From Actinomycetota bacterium (GTDB lineage: Bacteria; Actinomycetota; Humimicrobiia; Humimicrobiales; Humimicrobiaceae), in the NCBI GenBank assembly GCA_014360385.1, contig JACIXO010000002.1, forward strand, positions 1 to 28,672: a DNA stretch of 28,672 nucleotides, read 5' to 3'. The position numbers and the translations under genes are program-made. The first letter of the stretch is position 1; every line of letters starts with the position of its first letter. Below the pieces are notes generated by a model, which saw nothing but the letters and a program-made list of their open reading frames with translations, had not been told where the DNA came from and made no database searches. Shown here piece by piece: positions 15,894 to 24,062 of this stretch.

Positions 15894-17417
15894 GTGAATC
15901 TTAAAAATCTTTTTAAGTATTTAGCTATTCTTGTGATTGTGGGTCTTATAGTAGTAGGTATTGTGTTTACAGTAAAAAAAGAAAAACCCTGGGGTGCTGA
16001 CCTGGAGAAAAAAATTACTGTGGAAGAAGATAATAGTACCAGTACAAGTATCAAGGAAAAAGATGTAACATCTTTAACAAACATGGGCAACGAAAATTAT
16101 TATGTAAGTTCGTCTGCTACTTTCCCGAAATACTCCTTTGTTTGTCCGGATGGTTGGGTTCTCTTTGAGGAAGGAGGTGGAAGTAGAGTTATTGTTAAGA
16201 ATCGTAGCGATAGTAATAGTAGTAGTGATGAAGGTAGTGGTGATGAAGGAGATAGGATTTCTCCTGTAGAAAGCATTCTTGTAATTGTGGAAGACTCATC
16301 AAAGTTTAAAGATAAAAATGAGGATAGAGGCAGCCAGGGTGCATCTGAATCAGGCATCGATCTCGGATCCAAAATCAGGAGTGAATATTTAGAGGTCGCT
16401 GAAAATCTGAATGAGTCGACTTTGGTAGAAGATACAGCATCTATTAATAGAATGAGAGTAGAACTACTGGGTTATGTTTACGATAGTCTCTTAAACGATA
16501 GTTCTGGTGGCGTTGATGTTGATATGTTGACTTATGTGGAAAAGGATGGGTATGTTTATATATTCAAGTACATGGGAAGTAATGTCGAAAAGGAAAAGTC
16601 TCGGAGCACGTTTAAGAACTTTCTTTCAACAGTTTCCTTTGATCCAGAGGGCGAAAGTGTTATAAAAGATGAAAAAAGCCCATCCATGAATATTCTTATA
16701 CTTGGTGATGATAGTGCTCACGATAGACCAGGTGGAAGAGTAAGTGGTAGAACTGATATTATTATTCTCTTCCACATAAACCTTGAAACTTATAAGGGTA
16801 CAATGGTTACGATTCCAAGAGATACATGGGTTGAGATTCCAGGACATGGCGAGGGTAAAATAAACGGTGCTCATGCGATGGGGGGTATGGATTTAACTAT
16901 CAAAACTATAGAGCAATTTTCAGGGCTTGAGATAGATAATTACGTAATTACAGACTTTGATGGTTTTGTTCCACTTGTTGACTTTTTAGGCGGTGTTACC
17001 ATAGAAGTTGAAGAAGATTTAGCAGATGGGTTTTCTGGATGCTACCTTAATAAGGGTATTAATCATCTAAATGGCGAGCAGGCACTGGCACTTTGCAGGA
17101 ACAGGCACAGGTCAGGAGGAGCATATGCCAGAGAAAGGGAATCCGCCAGAGTTATACTAGCTCTATATGAACAGAATAGTTCCCTGAAAAAGATATTGAA
17201 GCTTCCAGCATTTATAAATTACTTATTGGAGTATACCTGGACTGATTTTGACTTTATGGACATTCTGAAACTTATCCCGGTGCTGGGTAGGTTAGATCCA
17301 CAAAATATTGAGATAACTACCATTCCGTCCTGGCCTCAGATGGTCGGCAATGCAAGTGCAGTGGTCTATGACAAGGAAGAAACTCAAAGACTTTTTGAGA
17401 AAGTAAAGAATCAGTGA
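15894..17417 (+). CDS. LytR-CpsA-Psr (LCP) glycopolymer transferase with PsbP-like extracellular insert
   Basis: This protein has 507 residues from GTG 15894, which has AGGAG 7 bases upstream. One membrane helix (about 5-27) is followed by an extracellular region with a PsbP/Mog1-like pattern (YSFVCPDGWVLFEE ... STFKNFLSTVSF, about 60-240), interrupted by a Ser/Asp/Gly-rich stretch. The LCP domain (about 263-415) has GRTDIIIL (R286, D288), IPRDTW (R309, D310), GEGKINGAHAMGG, VDFLGGV and ALCRNRHRSGGAYARERESA. LCP enzymes move glycopolymers from lipid carriers to peptidoglycan or proteins. At the end of a pel operon it may attach Pel to the wall; this is inference. In-frame upstream starts at 15828 (TTG) and 15867 (ATG) are possible. 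Confidence 0.88.
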   Translation: MNLKNLFKYLAILVIVGLIVVGIVFTVKKEKPWGADLEKKITVEEDNSTSTSIKEKDVTSLTNMGNENYYVSSSATFPKYSFVCPDGWVLFEEGGGSRVIVKNRSDSNSSSDEGSGDEGDRISPVESILVIVEDSSKFKDKNEDRGSQGASESGIDLGSKIRSEYLEVAENLNESTLVEDTASINRMRVELLGYVYDSLLNDSSGGVDVDMLTYVEKDGYVYIFKYMGSNVEKEKSRSTFKNFLSTVSFDPEGESVIKDEKSPSMNILILGDDSAHDRPGGRVSGRTDIIILFHINLETYKGTMVTIPRDTWVEIPGHGEGKINGAHAMGGMDLTIKTIEQFSGLEIDNYVITDFDGFVPLVDFLGGVTIEVEEDLADGFSGCYLNKGINHLNGEQALALCRNRHRSGGAYARERESARVILALYEQNSSLKKILKLPAFINYLLEYTWTDFDFMDILKLIPVLGRLDPQNIEITTIPSWPQMVGNASAVVYDKEETQRLFEKVKNQ

Positions 17418-17426
17418 TGGTTTTAT

Positions 17427-17455
17427 TGACTTTTACTTGCTAACTTATTAATATT
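17427..17455 (+). promoter_or_regulatory. Possible promoter for tRNA-Gly
   Basis: TTGACT (17427-17432) and TAATAT (17450-17455) are 17 bases apart and end 57 bases before the tRNA gene. Judged by eye. Confidence 0.4.
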
Positions 17456-17512
17456 TAAAAATGAAATTTGGGAATGAACTAATTTGTAGGCAGACATAGT
17501 ATATAGCAGCGA

Positions 17513-17588
17513 GCGGAAGTGGCTCAGTTGGTAGAGCATCACCTTGCCAAGGTGAGGGTCGCGGGTTCGAGTCCCGTCTTCCGCTCCA
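17513..17588 (+). tRNA. tRNA-Gly (GCC)
   Basis: A complete 76-base cloverleaf is visible. The acceptor stem is GCGGAAG/CTTCCGC, the anticodon arm is TCACC-TTGCCAA-GGTGA with anticodon GCC, and the T arm contains GGTTCGAGTCC. The CCA end is encoded (17586-17588). Confidence 0.97.
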
Positions 17589-17689
17589 TTTTTTTATTTT
17601 GAGCAAAATTTTTAATTGTCGTTATCTGGCACAAAAGCACTCAAATTCTGTCAAAGATTTGATGAAAAAATTATTACAGACGGGTTCAC

Positions 17690-19660
17690 ATGGGTCATAT
17701 GATTAAAGTTAAGGTTAAAGTCGAAGAAGTAAGCACCACTATAGAGGTTGAGAAGGGAAAGACTATACTGGAACTGCTTCTTGCTATTAGCAAACCTCTT
17801 GCACAAAAGGCTATCATTGCAGAGATAGTTTCGTCCGGTAACTCCCAGACCCAGTTGGATCGGACCCAGTTGGTTTCTCTGGTTGATTTAAGTCATGTAA
17901 TAGACAGTGATTCTGAAATCAGAATTATAACCTCTGAGGATGAAAGAGCGCTTGACACATTGAATCATAGTTGCGCTCATATAATGGCGTGTGCAATAAA
18001 GAAGATTTATCCAGATGCTAAATTTGCTATTGGTCCATCAATCAGAAACGGATTCTATTATGATTTTGACATTGATGAGAAAACTATTTCCCAAGAAGAT
18101 TTGCCTGTTATTGAGGAGGAAATGAAGGGGATAATAGAAAAGGACTATAAGTTTGAAAGACAGGAGGTTACAAAAGCTGAAGCGAAAGAAATATTCAGAA
18201 ACAATCCATTTAAGCTTGAACTTATTGATGAAATAGAGAGTCCTAAAGTAAGCATATATACTACTGGTAACTTTGTTGATTTGTGCTCTGGACCTCATAT
18301 CCCTTCCACTGGTAAGGTGGGTGCTTTTAAGCTACTCAGCATAGCTGGAGCTTACTGGAGAGGCGATGAAAGAAACAAAATGCTAACCAGAATATATGGG
18401 GCCTCATTTTTCAGTGAAGAGGATTTGCAACTTTATCTTGAGAGGGCTGAGAAAGCAAAAAATAGTGACCATAGGAAAATAGGGAAGGACTTAGAGCTTT
18501 TTAGTTTCCACGATGAGGCTCCTGGATTTCCATTTTTCCATCCCAGGGGAATTATACTTAGAAATATAATTATAGATTACTGGCGAAAGGAGCACCAGAA
18601 GGAAGGGTATCTGGAAATCCAGACACCTGTTATACTGAGTAATGAACTATGGAAGACTTCCGGGCATTGGGATAATTACAAGGACAACATGTATTTTGTT
18701 AATATAGAAGAGAAAGACTATGCTATAAAGCCCATGAATTGTCCTGGAGCTATTTTAGTCTACAAAAGTTCCCAACATTCCTACAGAGAGCTTCCACTTA
18801 AGTATGCGGAGCTTGGACTGGTTCATAGACACGAAAAATCTGGAGTCCTGCATGGACTTTTCAGAGTAAGAAGTTTTACTCAGGACGATGCTCATATTTT
18901 CTGTATGGAATCCCAACTAAAGGATGAGATTACCAAGATTATAGACCTTGTCGACAGGATGTATAGGGTATTTGGTTTTCATGATTACCATGTGGAACTA
19001 TCAACGCGACCTCTCAAAAGAATTGGAACTGATAAAATGTGGGATAAGGCTGAAAATGCACTTGAAGAGGTAGTAAAAGCCAAGGATATAAATTATGTTA
19101 TAAATAAGGGCGAGGGAGCGTTTTATGGCCCAAAAATTGATTTTCATATAACTGATTGTTTTGGTAGAACATGGCAGTGTGCTACCATCCAGCTTGATTT
19201 TGCTATGCCAGAAAAATTTGACATTGAATATATGGGGGAGGACAATGCTAAACACCGGCCGGTTATGCTCCATCGGGTTGTACTTGGAAGCATAGAAAGG
19301 TTTATTGGGATATTGATAGAACATTACAGTGGAAATCTTCCTCCCTGGCTTGCTCCTGTTCAAGCAGTAGTATTGCCTATTTCAGAGAAGTTTGGTGATT
19401 ACAGTAGAAGAGTGTTTGATACTCTTAGAGCTAATAACTTTAGAGTTGAGTTTGACAATAGAGTGGAATCTCTGAATAAAAAGATAAGGGATGCTGAACT
19501 TAAAAAAATTCCTTACATGATAGTGATTGGAAAGAGAGAAGAAGAAACCAGAACAATAACTATCAGAAGGAAAGTCGGAGAAGATATGAGAGAAATAGAG
19601 TTGGACAAGTTTTTATCGATTCTTAAAGATGTGGTCGAAAATAAAAAGTCAACAAGCTAA
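17690..19660 (+). CDS. thrS: Threonyl-tRNA synthetase
   Basis: This 656-residue class II synthetase has the full bacterial domain set: TGS domain (about 1-65), editing domain with HSCAHIMA and CSGPHIPSTG, catalytic core and anticodon-binding domain (about 540-650). MNCPGAILVYKSSQHSYRELP holds the zinc cysteine and LVHRHEKSGVLHGLFRVRSFTQDDAHIF is motif 2. HRVVLGSIERFIGILIEHY is motif 3. It charges tRNA-Thr and edits Ser-tRNA-Thr in the cytoplasm. The second ATG at 17699 (MIKVKVKVEE) is an equally good start. The 100 bases upstream show no T-box leader. It lies 102 bases after tRNA-Gly. Confidence 0.97.
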   Translation: MGHMIKVKVKVEEVSTTIEVEKGKTILELLLAISKPLAQKAIIAEIVSSGNSQTQLDRTQLVSLVDLSHVIDSDSEIRIITSEDERALDTLNHSCAHIMACAIKKIYPDAKFAIGPSIRNGFYYDFDIDEKTISQEDLPVIEEEMKGIIEKDYKFERQEVTKAEAKEIFRNNPFKLELIDEIESPKVSIYTTGNFVDLCSGPHIPSTGKVGAFKLLSIAGAYWRGDERNKMLTRIYGASFFSEEDLQLYLERAEKAKNSDHRKIGKDLELFSFHDEAPGFPFFHPRGIILRNIIIDYWRKEHQKEGYLEIQTPVILSNELWKTSGHWDNYKDNMYFVNIEEKDYAIKPMNCPGAILVYKSSQHSYRELPLKYAELGLVHRHEKSGVLHGLFRVRSFTQDDAHIFCMESQLKDEITKIIDLVDRMYRVFGFHDYHVELSTRPLKRIGTDKMWDKAENALEEVVKAKDINYVINKGEGAFYGPKIDFHITDCFGRTWQCATIQLDFAMPEKFDIEYMGEDNAKHRPVMLHRVVLGSIERFIGILIEHYSGNLPPWLAPVQAVVLPISEKFGDYSRRVFDTLRANNFRVEFDNRVESLNKKIRDAELKKIPYMIVIGKREEETRTITIRRKVGEDMREIELDKFLSILKDVVENKKSTS

Positions 19661-19846
19661 ACTGTATATATCAGATTTTATTAGGTTTTCTTTATTTTTT
19701 GAAGGAAAATTCTTATAATAATTTTTATAATTTTACAAAAGAGTTATTTTTAAGGGTCTTTAGAAGTTGTATCATTACTGTGTAAGCATTTAAATTTATC
19801 ATCTGGTTTTATATGGCTTCATAATCACAAAGGAGTGTGAGGATCT

Positions 19847-21190
19847 ATGACGTTAAAAGACAGAGTCAAACTGTACGCCACCAGAGCTGCAATTAAGGGA
19901 GCACTTCGTGTTCTTCCAAAAATATCTGATGAGAGATGGCTTTCTCTCGTAAAAGGGAGGGTTTACAGGCTCGAAAAAAAAGAAGAGAGAGATTTCCTTG
20001 AAAATTTACTCATAAACATCAAAGGTGCAGTCGACCGAATGTCTCCAAAGGTTAGAGAAAAAGTGGTTATGAATCTTATAAACAATGCAATGATTCAGGG
20101 TCAGCCAAAAAGACTTGCATTTGCACAGAAATACGGCATAAGGGTTCCCAATTTATTGGTTTTAAGTCCTACTATGAGATGTCATTTAAAGTGTTATGGT
20201 TGTTATGCCTGGCAGTATTCCAAGAAGGATGACCTTCCTTATGACGTTTGCAATAGAATAATAGATGAAGCAAATGATATAGGTCTTTATTTCTTTGTAA
20301 TTACCGGAGGAGAGCCATTTTTCTGGGAGAATCTTTTTGACTTCCTGGAAAGACATAATGACTCATTCTTTCAAATTTACACCAATGGACAGCTAATTGA
20401 TGAAGACGTAGCCAAAAAGCTGGCAGAGCTTGGAAATGCAGTCCCATGTATTAGCGTTGAGGGATTTGAGAAAGAGACTGAGGAGAGACGAGGAAAGGGT
20501 GCCTGGGCAAAGGTAATGAGGGCTATGGACCTGCTTAAAGAATATGGAGTACTTTTTGGTTACTCAGCTACAGCTACGAGGTATAATAACGAGCTTATAG
20601 TAAGTGACGAGTTCGTAGATTTGTTCGTGGATAAGGGGTGCTTTATAGGATGGTATTTTAACTATGTACCGATAGGAAGGGAGCCCAATTTGGATTTGAT
20701 GCCAACACCCCAGCAAAGAGATTACAGGAGAAGGAGAATTCTTGAAATCAGGAGAACTAAGAATATAATAGTTGCAGATTTCTGGAATGACGGTCCGCTA
20801 GTAAATGGTTGTATGGCTGGGGGGAAGAATTATCTTCATATAAATGCTAATGGCGATGTGGAACCATGTGTTTTTGTTCATTTTGCTGTTGATAACATTA
20901 AAGAAAAAAGCCTTATTGAAGTCCTTACTTCGGATTTCTTTATGGCTTTCAGGAAAAGACAGCCTTACACTGAGAATCACTTAAGGCCCTGTTGTATAAT
21001 TGATAACCCTAACGTTTTGAGAGAAATAGTTGCAGAAACAGGGGCTTATCCTACTCATGATGGAGCAGAGACAGTTGTTACGTGTCTTGCAAAGCAGCTT
21101 GACGAATATGCCGAAGAATATAAGGAGATAGCAGATAAAGCCTGGGAAGAAGAATATGTTCCTCAGGAAGAGGAAGAAAAAGTTGGGTAG
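19847..21190 (+). CDS. Radical SAM protein with SPASM-like C-terminus, function unknown
   Basis: This 447-residue protein has an alpha-helical N-terminal part (1-100) and a radical SAM barrel with the CX3CX2C cluster site CHLKCYGC (C112, C116, C119), the GGEP motif (VITGGEPFFW) and SVEGFEKETEERRG. The C-terminal part has more cysteines (NGCMAGG, GDVEPC, RPCC) and the segment HINANGDVEPC, typical of SPASM/twitch proteins that hold auxiliary Fe-S clusters. Such enzymes often modify peptides, proteins or lipids. No substrate peptide is visible next to it. ATG 19847 has AGGAG and GAGGA upstream. It lies alone between thrS and the infC leader, probably with its own transcript. The acidic tail is rich in Glu. 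Confidence 0.85.
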   Translation: MTLKDRVKLYATRAAIKGALRVLPKISDERWLSLVKGRVYRLEKKEERDFLENLLINIKGAVDRMSPKVREKVVMNLINNAMIQGQPKRLAFAQKYGIRVPNLLVLSPTMRCHLKCYGCYAWQYSKKDDLPYDVCNRIIDEANDIGLYFFVITGGEPFFWENLFDFLERHNDSFFQIYTNGQLIDEDVAKKLAELGNAVPCISVEGFEKETEERRGKGAWAKVMRAMDLLKEYGVLFGYSATATRYNNELIVSDEFVDLFVDKGCFIGWYFNYVPIGREPNLDLMPTPQQRDYRRRRILEIRRTKNIIVADFWNDGPLVNGCMAGGKNYLHINANGDVEPCVFVHFAVDNIKEKSLIEVLTSDFFMAFRKRQPYTENHLRPCCIIDNPNVLREIVAETGAYPTHDGAETVVTCLAKQLDEYAEEYKEIADKAWEEEYVPQEEEEKVG

Positions 21191-21557
21191 AGGAAAGGAT
21201 TGGCTTAAAATATAGACAAATAGAAAATTATCTCTATAATTCTGGGACACAGGCTAACAAATTGAAAAATAGAAACTAAGTAGAAATCATCTATTTCTCA
21301 CCAGATGGCGGCATTTTTGGTAATGTTTGCTTATCTGGTTAGTTTGTGGGTTTTTAAGAGTTTGCTTTCTGGGAACAGAAAGTAAAAGTATAGGTGGTTT
21401 TTACTGCCTATTTTTTTTATAGGCAGGTTTATGTGGGAAGCCGATATTATCCAGGGATGGGATATATTTGTGTTTTTTCACAAGCAGACTCTGAAGACGG
21501 CGAAAGGTTTACAAAAATTGTCAATAGTTGAATTGATAACGATGGAGGTGAAGTTTC
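21191..21557 (+). promoter_or_regulatory. infC leader region (367 bp without a gene)
   Basis: The leader holds several stem-loops: ACCAGAT/ATCTGGT (21300-21306 with 21333-21339), a perfect hairpin CTTTCTG-GGAA-CAGAAAG (21365-21382), the terminator-like stem at 21390-21418 and a competing arm ATAGGCAG (21419-21426). An 8-base anti-SD match, GGAGGTGA, lies at 21544-21551. This could be an attenuator like the L20-binding leaders of other infC-rpmI-rplT operons, but the resemblance is structural only. Confidence 0.5.
21390..21418 (+). terminator. Terminator-like hairpin in the infC leader
   Basis: ATAGGTGGT (21390-21398) pairs with ACTGCCTAT (21403-21411) over 9 bp with two wobbles and a TTTT loop, followed directly by seven T. 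It could end the radical SAM transcript 200 bases downstream of that gene, or act as an attenuator for infC. Confidence 0.6.
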
Positions 21558-22064
21558 ATCATTAAAAAGGTTCGTGTAAATGAGGAAATAAGGGTGCCTA
21601 GAGTGAGATTGATTTCTGAAGATGGCACTCAAATTGGGATAGTTCCAACAGATAAGGCACTTTCTATTGCTTATGAGAAAGATCTTGATTTAGTGGAAAT
21701 AGCACCAAATGCAGATCCTCCTGTCTGTAAGATTATGAATTATGGAAAGTATAAGTATCAGCAGGAGTTACTGGAGAAGGAGAAACGAAAGAAGCAGTCT
21801 TTAATAGTAGTGAAAGAAATTAAGCTTAGGCCCAAAATTAACGCTAATGACCTTAATACTAAAAAAAGACACATAGAGAAATTTCTGAAAAATGGGAACA
21901 AAGTGAAAATTACTGTTATGTTTAAAGGAAGAGAAATAGTATATAAGGAGATGGGTGAAAACTTGTTGAACAGTATAATAGAAGATTTAAAACACAAGTG
22001 TGTAGTAGAGCAGAAACCTAAACTTGAGGGTTACAACATGACCATGGTAGTGGCACCGCAGTAG
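21558..22064 (+). CDS. infC: Translation initiation factor IF-3 (AUC or AUU start)
   Basis: IF-3 binds the 30S subunit, checks the start codon and keeps subunits apart. The conserved N-terminus VNEEIRVPRVRLISEDG is encoded only if translation starts upstream of the first GTG at 21594. An in-frame TGA at 21549 limits the choice to ATC (21558) or ATT (21561). The 8-base ribosome site GGAGGTGA (21544-21551) lies 6 or 9 bases before them. Rare AUU/AUC starts are the known device by which IF-3 represses its own synthesis. The result is 168 or 167 residues, close to the usual length. The C-terminal domain with KEIKLRPKIN and VMFKGREIVYKEMG is intact. It heads the operon with rpmI and rplT. Confidence 0.93.
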   Translation: MIKKVRVNEEIRVPRVRLISEDGTQIGIVPTDKALSIAYEKDLDLVEIAPNADPPVCKIMNYGKYKYQQELLEKEKRKKQSLIVVKEIKLRPKINANDLNTKKRHIEKFLKNGNKVKITVMFKGREIVYKEMGENLLNSIIEDLKHKCVVEQKPKLEGYNMTMVVAPQ

Positions 22065-22186
22065 GAGCATAAACCATGCTGTGATTTGCTATTTCAGTCA
22101 TCCCTTATGAATTCGTAAACTAGTTACTGAGCGAAAGTTAGCACTTAAGATTTTAATTACTAGAATTGGAGGGAAGTGTAGTAACA

Positions 22187-22381
22187 ATGCCTAAATTAAA
22201 GACACACAAGGGAGCAAGCAAAAGATTTAAACTTACAGGTGGAGGTAAACTTACCAGAGTAAGAGCATTCAGGAGTCATATACTTACAAAGAAGAGCTCT
22301 AAAAGGAAGAGAAGACTTGGTAGTGAACAACTGGTATCGAAAGCTGATACAAAAAGAGTTAAAAGACTTTTAGGCGTGTAA
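22187..22381 (+). CDS. rpmI: 50S ribosomal protein L35
   Basis: This is a 64-residue basic protein. The start ATG 22187 gives the family N-terminus MPKLKTHKGASKRFKLTGGG; the in-frame start at 22166 would add seven unsupported residues. GGAGGG lies 13 bases upstream, a long spacing. The tail AFRSHILTKKSSKRKRRLG is typical. It lies between infC and rplT, the standard order. Confidence 0.96.
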   Translation: MPKLKTHKGASKRFKLTGGGKLTRVRAFRSHILTKKSSKRKRRLGSEQLVSKADTKRVKRLLGV

Positions 22382-22395
22382 GGTGGTGTGGTAAC

Positions 22396-22764
22396 ATGAC
22401 CAGAGTTAAAAGAGGGGTAATAAAGAGAAAAAAGCACAGGGAAATTATAAAGAGTACTAAAGGATATTATAGTGTCAATAGGAGAAGCTACAGAGCTGCT
22501 AAAGAGCAGCTCTTAAAGTCCCTTAGCTATTCGTACAGAGACAGGAAGTGTAAGAAGAGGGAGTTTAGGAGGTTGTGGATTATAAGAATAAATGCAGCTG
22601 CGAGAGCAAATGGTCTTTCGTATAATGAATTTATAAATGGCTTAAAAAAAGCAAATGTTGAAATAAATAGAAAAGTTCTCTCTGAACTTGCAATAAGTGA
22701 CCCTACAGCTTTTCAGAAGTTAGCTGAAGTTGCTAGAGGACAGCTTTCGGCCTTATCTTCTTAA
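22396..22764 (+). CDS. rplT: 50S ribosomal protein L20
   Basis: This 122-residue protein has the typical features of L20: TRVKRGVIKRKKHREIIK and the segment FRRLWIIRINAAARANGLSY. It binds 23S rRNA early in 50S assembly, and in several bacteria it represses its own operon by binding the leader. The start ATG follows AAGGTGGTG. Only 14 bases separate it from rpmI. A 16-base tandem duplication at 22758-22786 starts within its last codons. Confidence 0.97.
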   Translation: MTRVKRGVIKRKKHREIIKSTKGYYSVNRRSYRAAKEQLLKSLSYSYRDRKCKKREFRRLWIIRINAAARANGLSYNEFINGLKKANVEINRKVLSELAISDPTAFQKLAEVARGQLSALSS

Positions 22765-22786
22765 CACTTATTTTTCTTAACACTTA
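22758..22786 (+). repeat. Short tandem duplication at the end of rplT
   Basis: TTCTTAACACTTA occurs at 22758-22770 and again at 22774-22786 (period 16), duplicating the region of the rplT stop codon. The spacer to pheS also contains the tandem ATAATTAAT motif. Confidence 0.85.
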
Positions 22787-22877
22787 TAGGACTATATATA
22801 ATTAATATAATTAATACTATTCGGGTAAGATGGAAGCTGGTTCATAAGGAAGCTTTTCTATAAGGTAACAGGGCAAA

Positions 22878-23909
22878 ATGGGAAATGTAAGTATTGACGA
22901 AAAGCTAAATTTGGAGCTAGAAAGTTTTCTTAAAGATATAGAAGCTACAGAAAGTCTTGATGAGCTTGAAAAGGTAAAAACTAAGTATCTTGGCAGGAAA
23001 AGCTTTTTATCCACAGTTTTGAAGAATATCGGGACCCTGGATCCTGCTGAAAGACCTATTGTTGGTAAAAAAGCGAATGATGTACGAAAAACCATAGAAT
23101 CAAAAATAAATGACAAAGAAAAGTATCTTAAAGATTTAGAATTTGAAAAAAAGCTGAGAGAAGAGAAGGTTGATCTTACACTCCCCGGAAAAAAGCTTCC
23201 TTCCGGCAAAAAAAATATTATCTCTAAGGTCATTGAAGAGATTGAAGAAATATTTATTGGAATGGGTTTTGAGATTGCTGAGGGTCCAGAGGTGGAAACT
23301 GATTATTATAACTTTGAGGCTTTAAATACTCCAAAAGACCATCCTGCAAGGTCACTGCATGATACATTTTTTATTTCAGAAGATATTTTGCTTAGAACTC
23401 ATACCTCGCCAGTCCAAATAAGATATATGGAAAGCCATAAGCCGCCTATTTATATAATTGCTCCTGGGAAAGTATATCGAAGAGATTATGATGTGTCTCA
23501 TACTCCTATGTTCACGCAAATAGAGGGGCTGGCTGTTGATAAAGACATCAACTTTGGAAATCTTAAGTGGGTGCTTCAAACTTTTGCTCATGAGGTTTTT
23601 GGAAAAGACAGGAAAGTGCGTTTTAGACCTCATTACTTTCCTTTTACCGAGCCAAGCGTGGAAGTTGATGTTTCTTGTAATATATGTGATGGTAAAGGAT
23701 GTAGAGTGTGTTCTAACACTGGATGGCTGGAGATAATGGGTGCAGGGATGGTTGATCCTAATTTATATTCATTTGTGGGCTATAATGAAGAGGAGGTAAG
23801 TGGGTTTGCTTTTGGTATGGGTGTTGAAAGGATATGTATGTTGAAGTATGGGATAGATGATTTAAGACTATTTTTTGAAAATGATCTTAGATTTATTAGC
23901 CAATTTTAA
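22878..23909 (+). CDS. pheS: Phenylalanyl-tRNA synthetase alpha subunit
   Basis: This 343-residue protein has an N-terminal coiled coil (about 1-90) and the class II catalytic core. Visible motifs are HDTFFI, RTHTSPVQIRYM, GKVYRRDYDVSHTPMFTQIEGL and FTEPSVEVDV. A cysteine cluster, CNICDGKGCRVCSNTGWLEI, is normal for one branch of bacterial PheS. With PheT it forms the alpha2-beta2 enzyme that charges tRNA-Phe. It begins at ATG 22878, 113 bases after rplT, with AAGGTAAC upstream as a weak ribosome site. No T-box is visible in the spacer. Confidence 0.97.
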   Translation: MGNVSIDEKLNLELESFLKDIEATESLDELEKVKTKYLGRKSFLSTVLKNIGTLDPAERPIVGKKANDVRKTIESKINDKEKYLKDLEFEKKLREEKVDLTLPGKKLPSGKKNIISKVIEEIEEIFIGMGFEIAEGPEVETDYYNFEALNTPKDHPARSLHDTFFISEDILLRTHTSPVQIRYMESHKPPIYIIAPGKVYRRDYDVSHTPMFTQIEGLAVDKDINFGNLKWVLQTFAHEVFGKDRKVRFRPHYFPFTEPSVEVDVSCNICDGKGCRVCSNTGWLEIMGAGMVDPNLYSFVGYNEEEVSGFAFGMGVERICMLKYGIDDLRLFFENDLRFISQF

Positions 23910-23933
23910 GTTAATTTTTAACTTTTTCTCTTC

Positions 23934-23967
23934 GGTAGGTTTTACATTTAGGTAGGTTTTACATTTG
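23934..23967 (+). repeat. 17-bp tandem duplication between pheS and pheT
   Basis: GGTAGGTTTTACATTTR occurs twice in direct tandem (23934-23950, 23951-23967), differing only in the last base. Confidence 0.9.
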
Positions 23968-24062
23968 TTTTTAATCTCTGTTTTAAACTCTCTGGATATT
24001 GTGTTAGTTTCCGTATTTTAAACTTTGAATTACTTACCTTAGAAGTAGTAGGTGATACATAA

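Larger units (their letters stand above)
6614..17417 (+). other. Pel-type exopolysaccharide operon (seven genes)
   Basis: Seven same-strand genes lie with overlaps or short gaps: SDR-PelD, PelE, DUF2194 deacetylase, PelF, PelG, GH114-like hydrolase and LCP. Gene order D-E-A(deacetylase)-F-G matches the compact pel clusters described in Gram-positive bacteria. No pelB or pelC is present. Attachment of the last two genes to the same transcript is inferred from spacing. Confidence 0.8.

Noticed and set aside
17589..17689. T-box leader before thrS
   Set aside because: The spacer is too short, and neither the T-box core sequence nor a terminator is present. The rplT-pheS spacer also lacks one.
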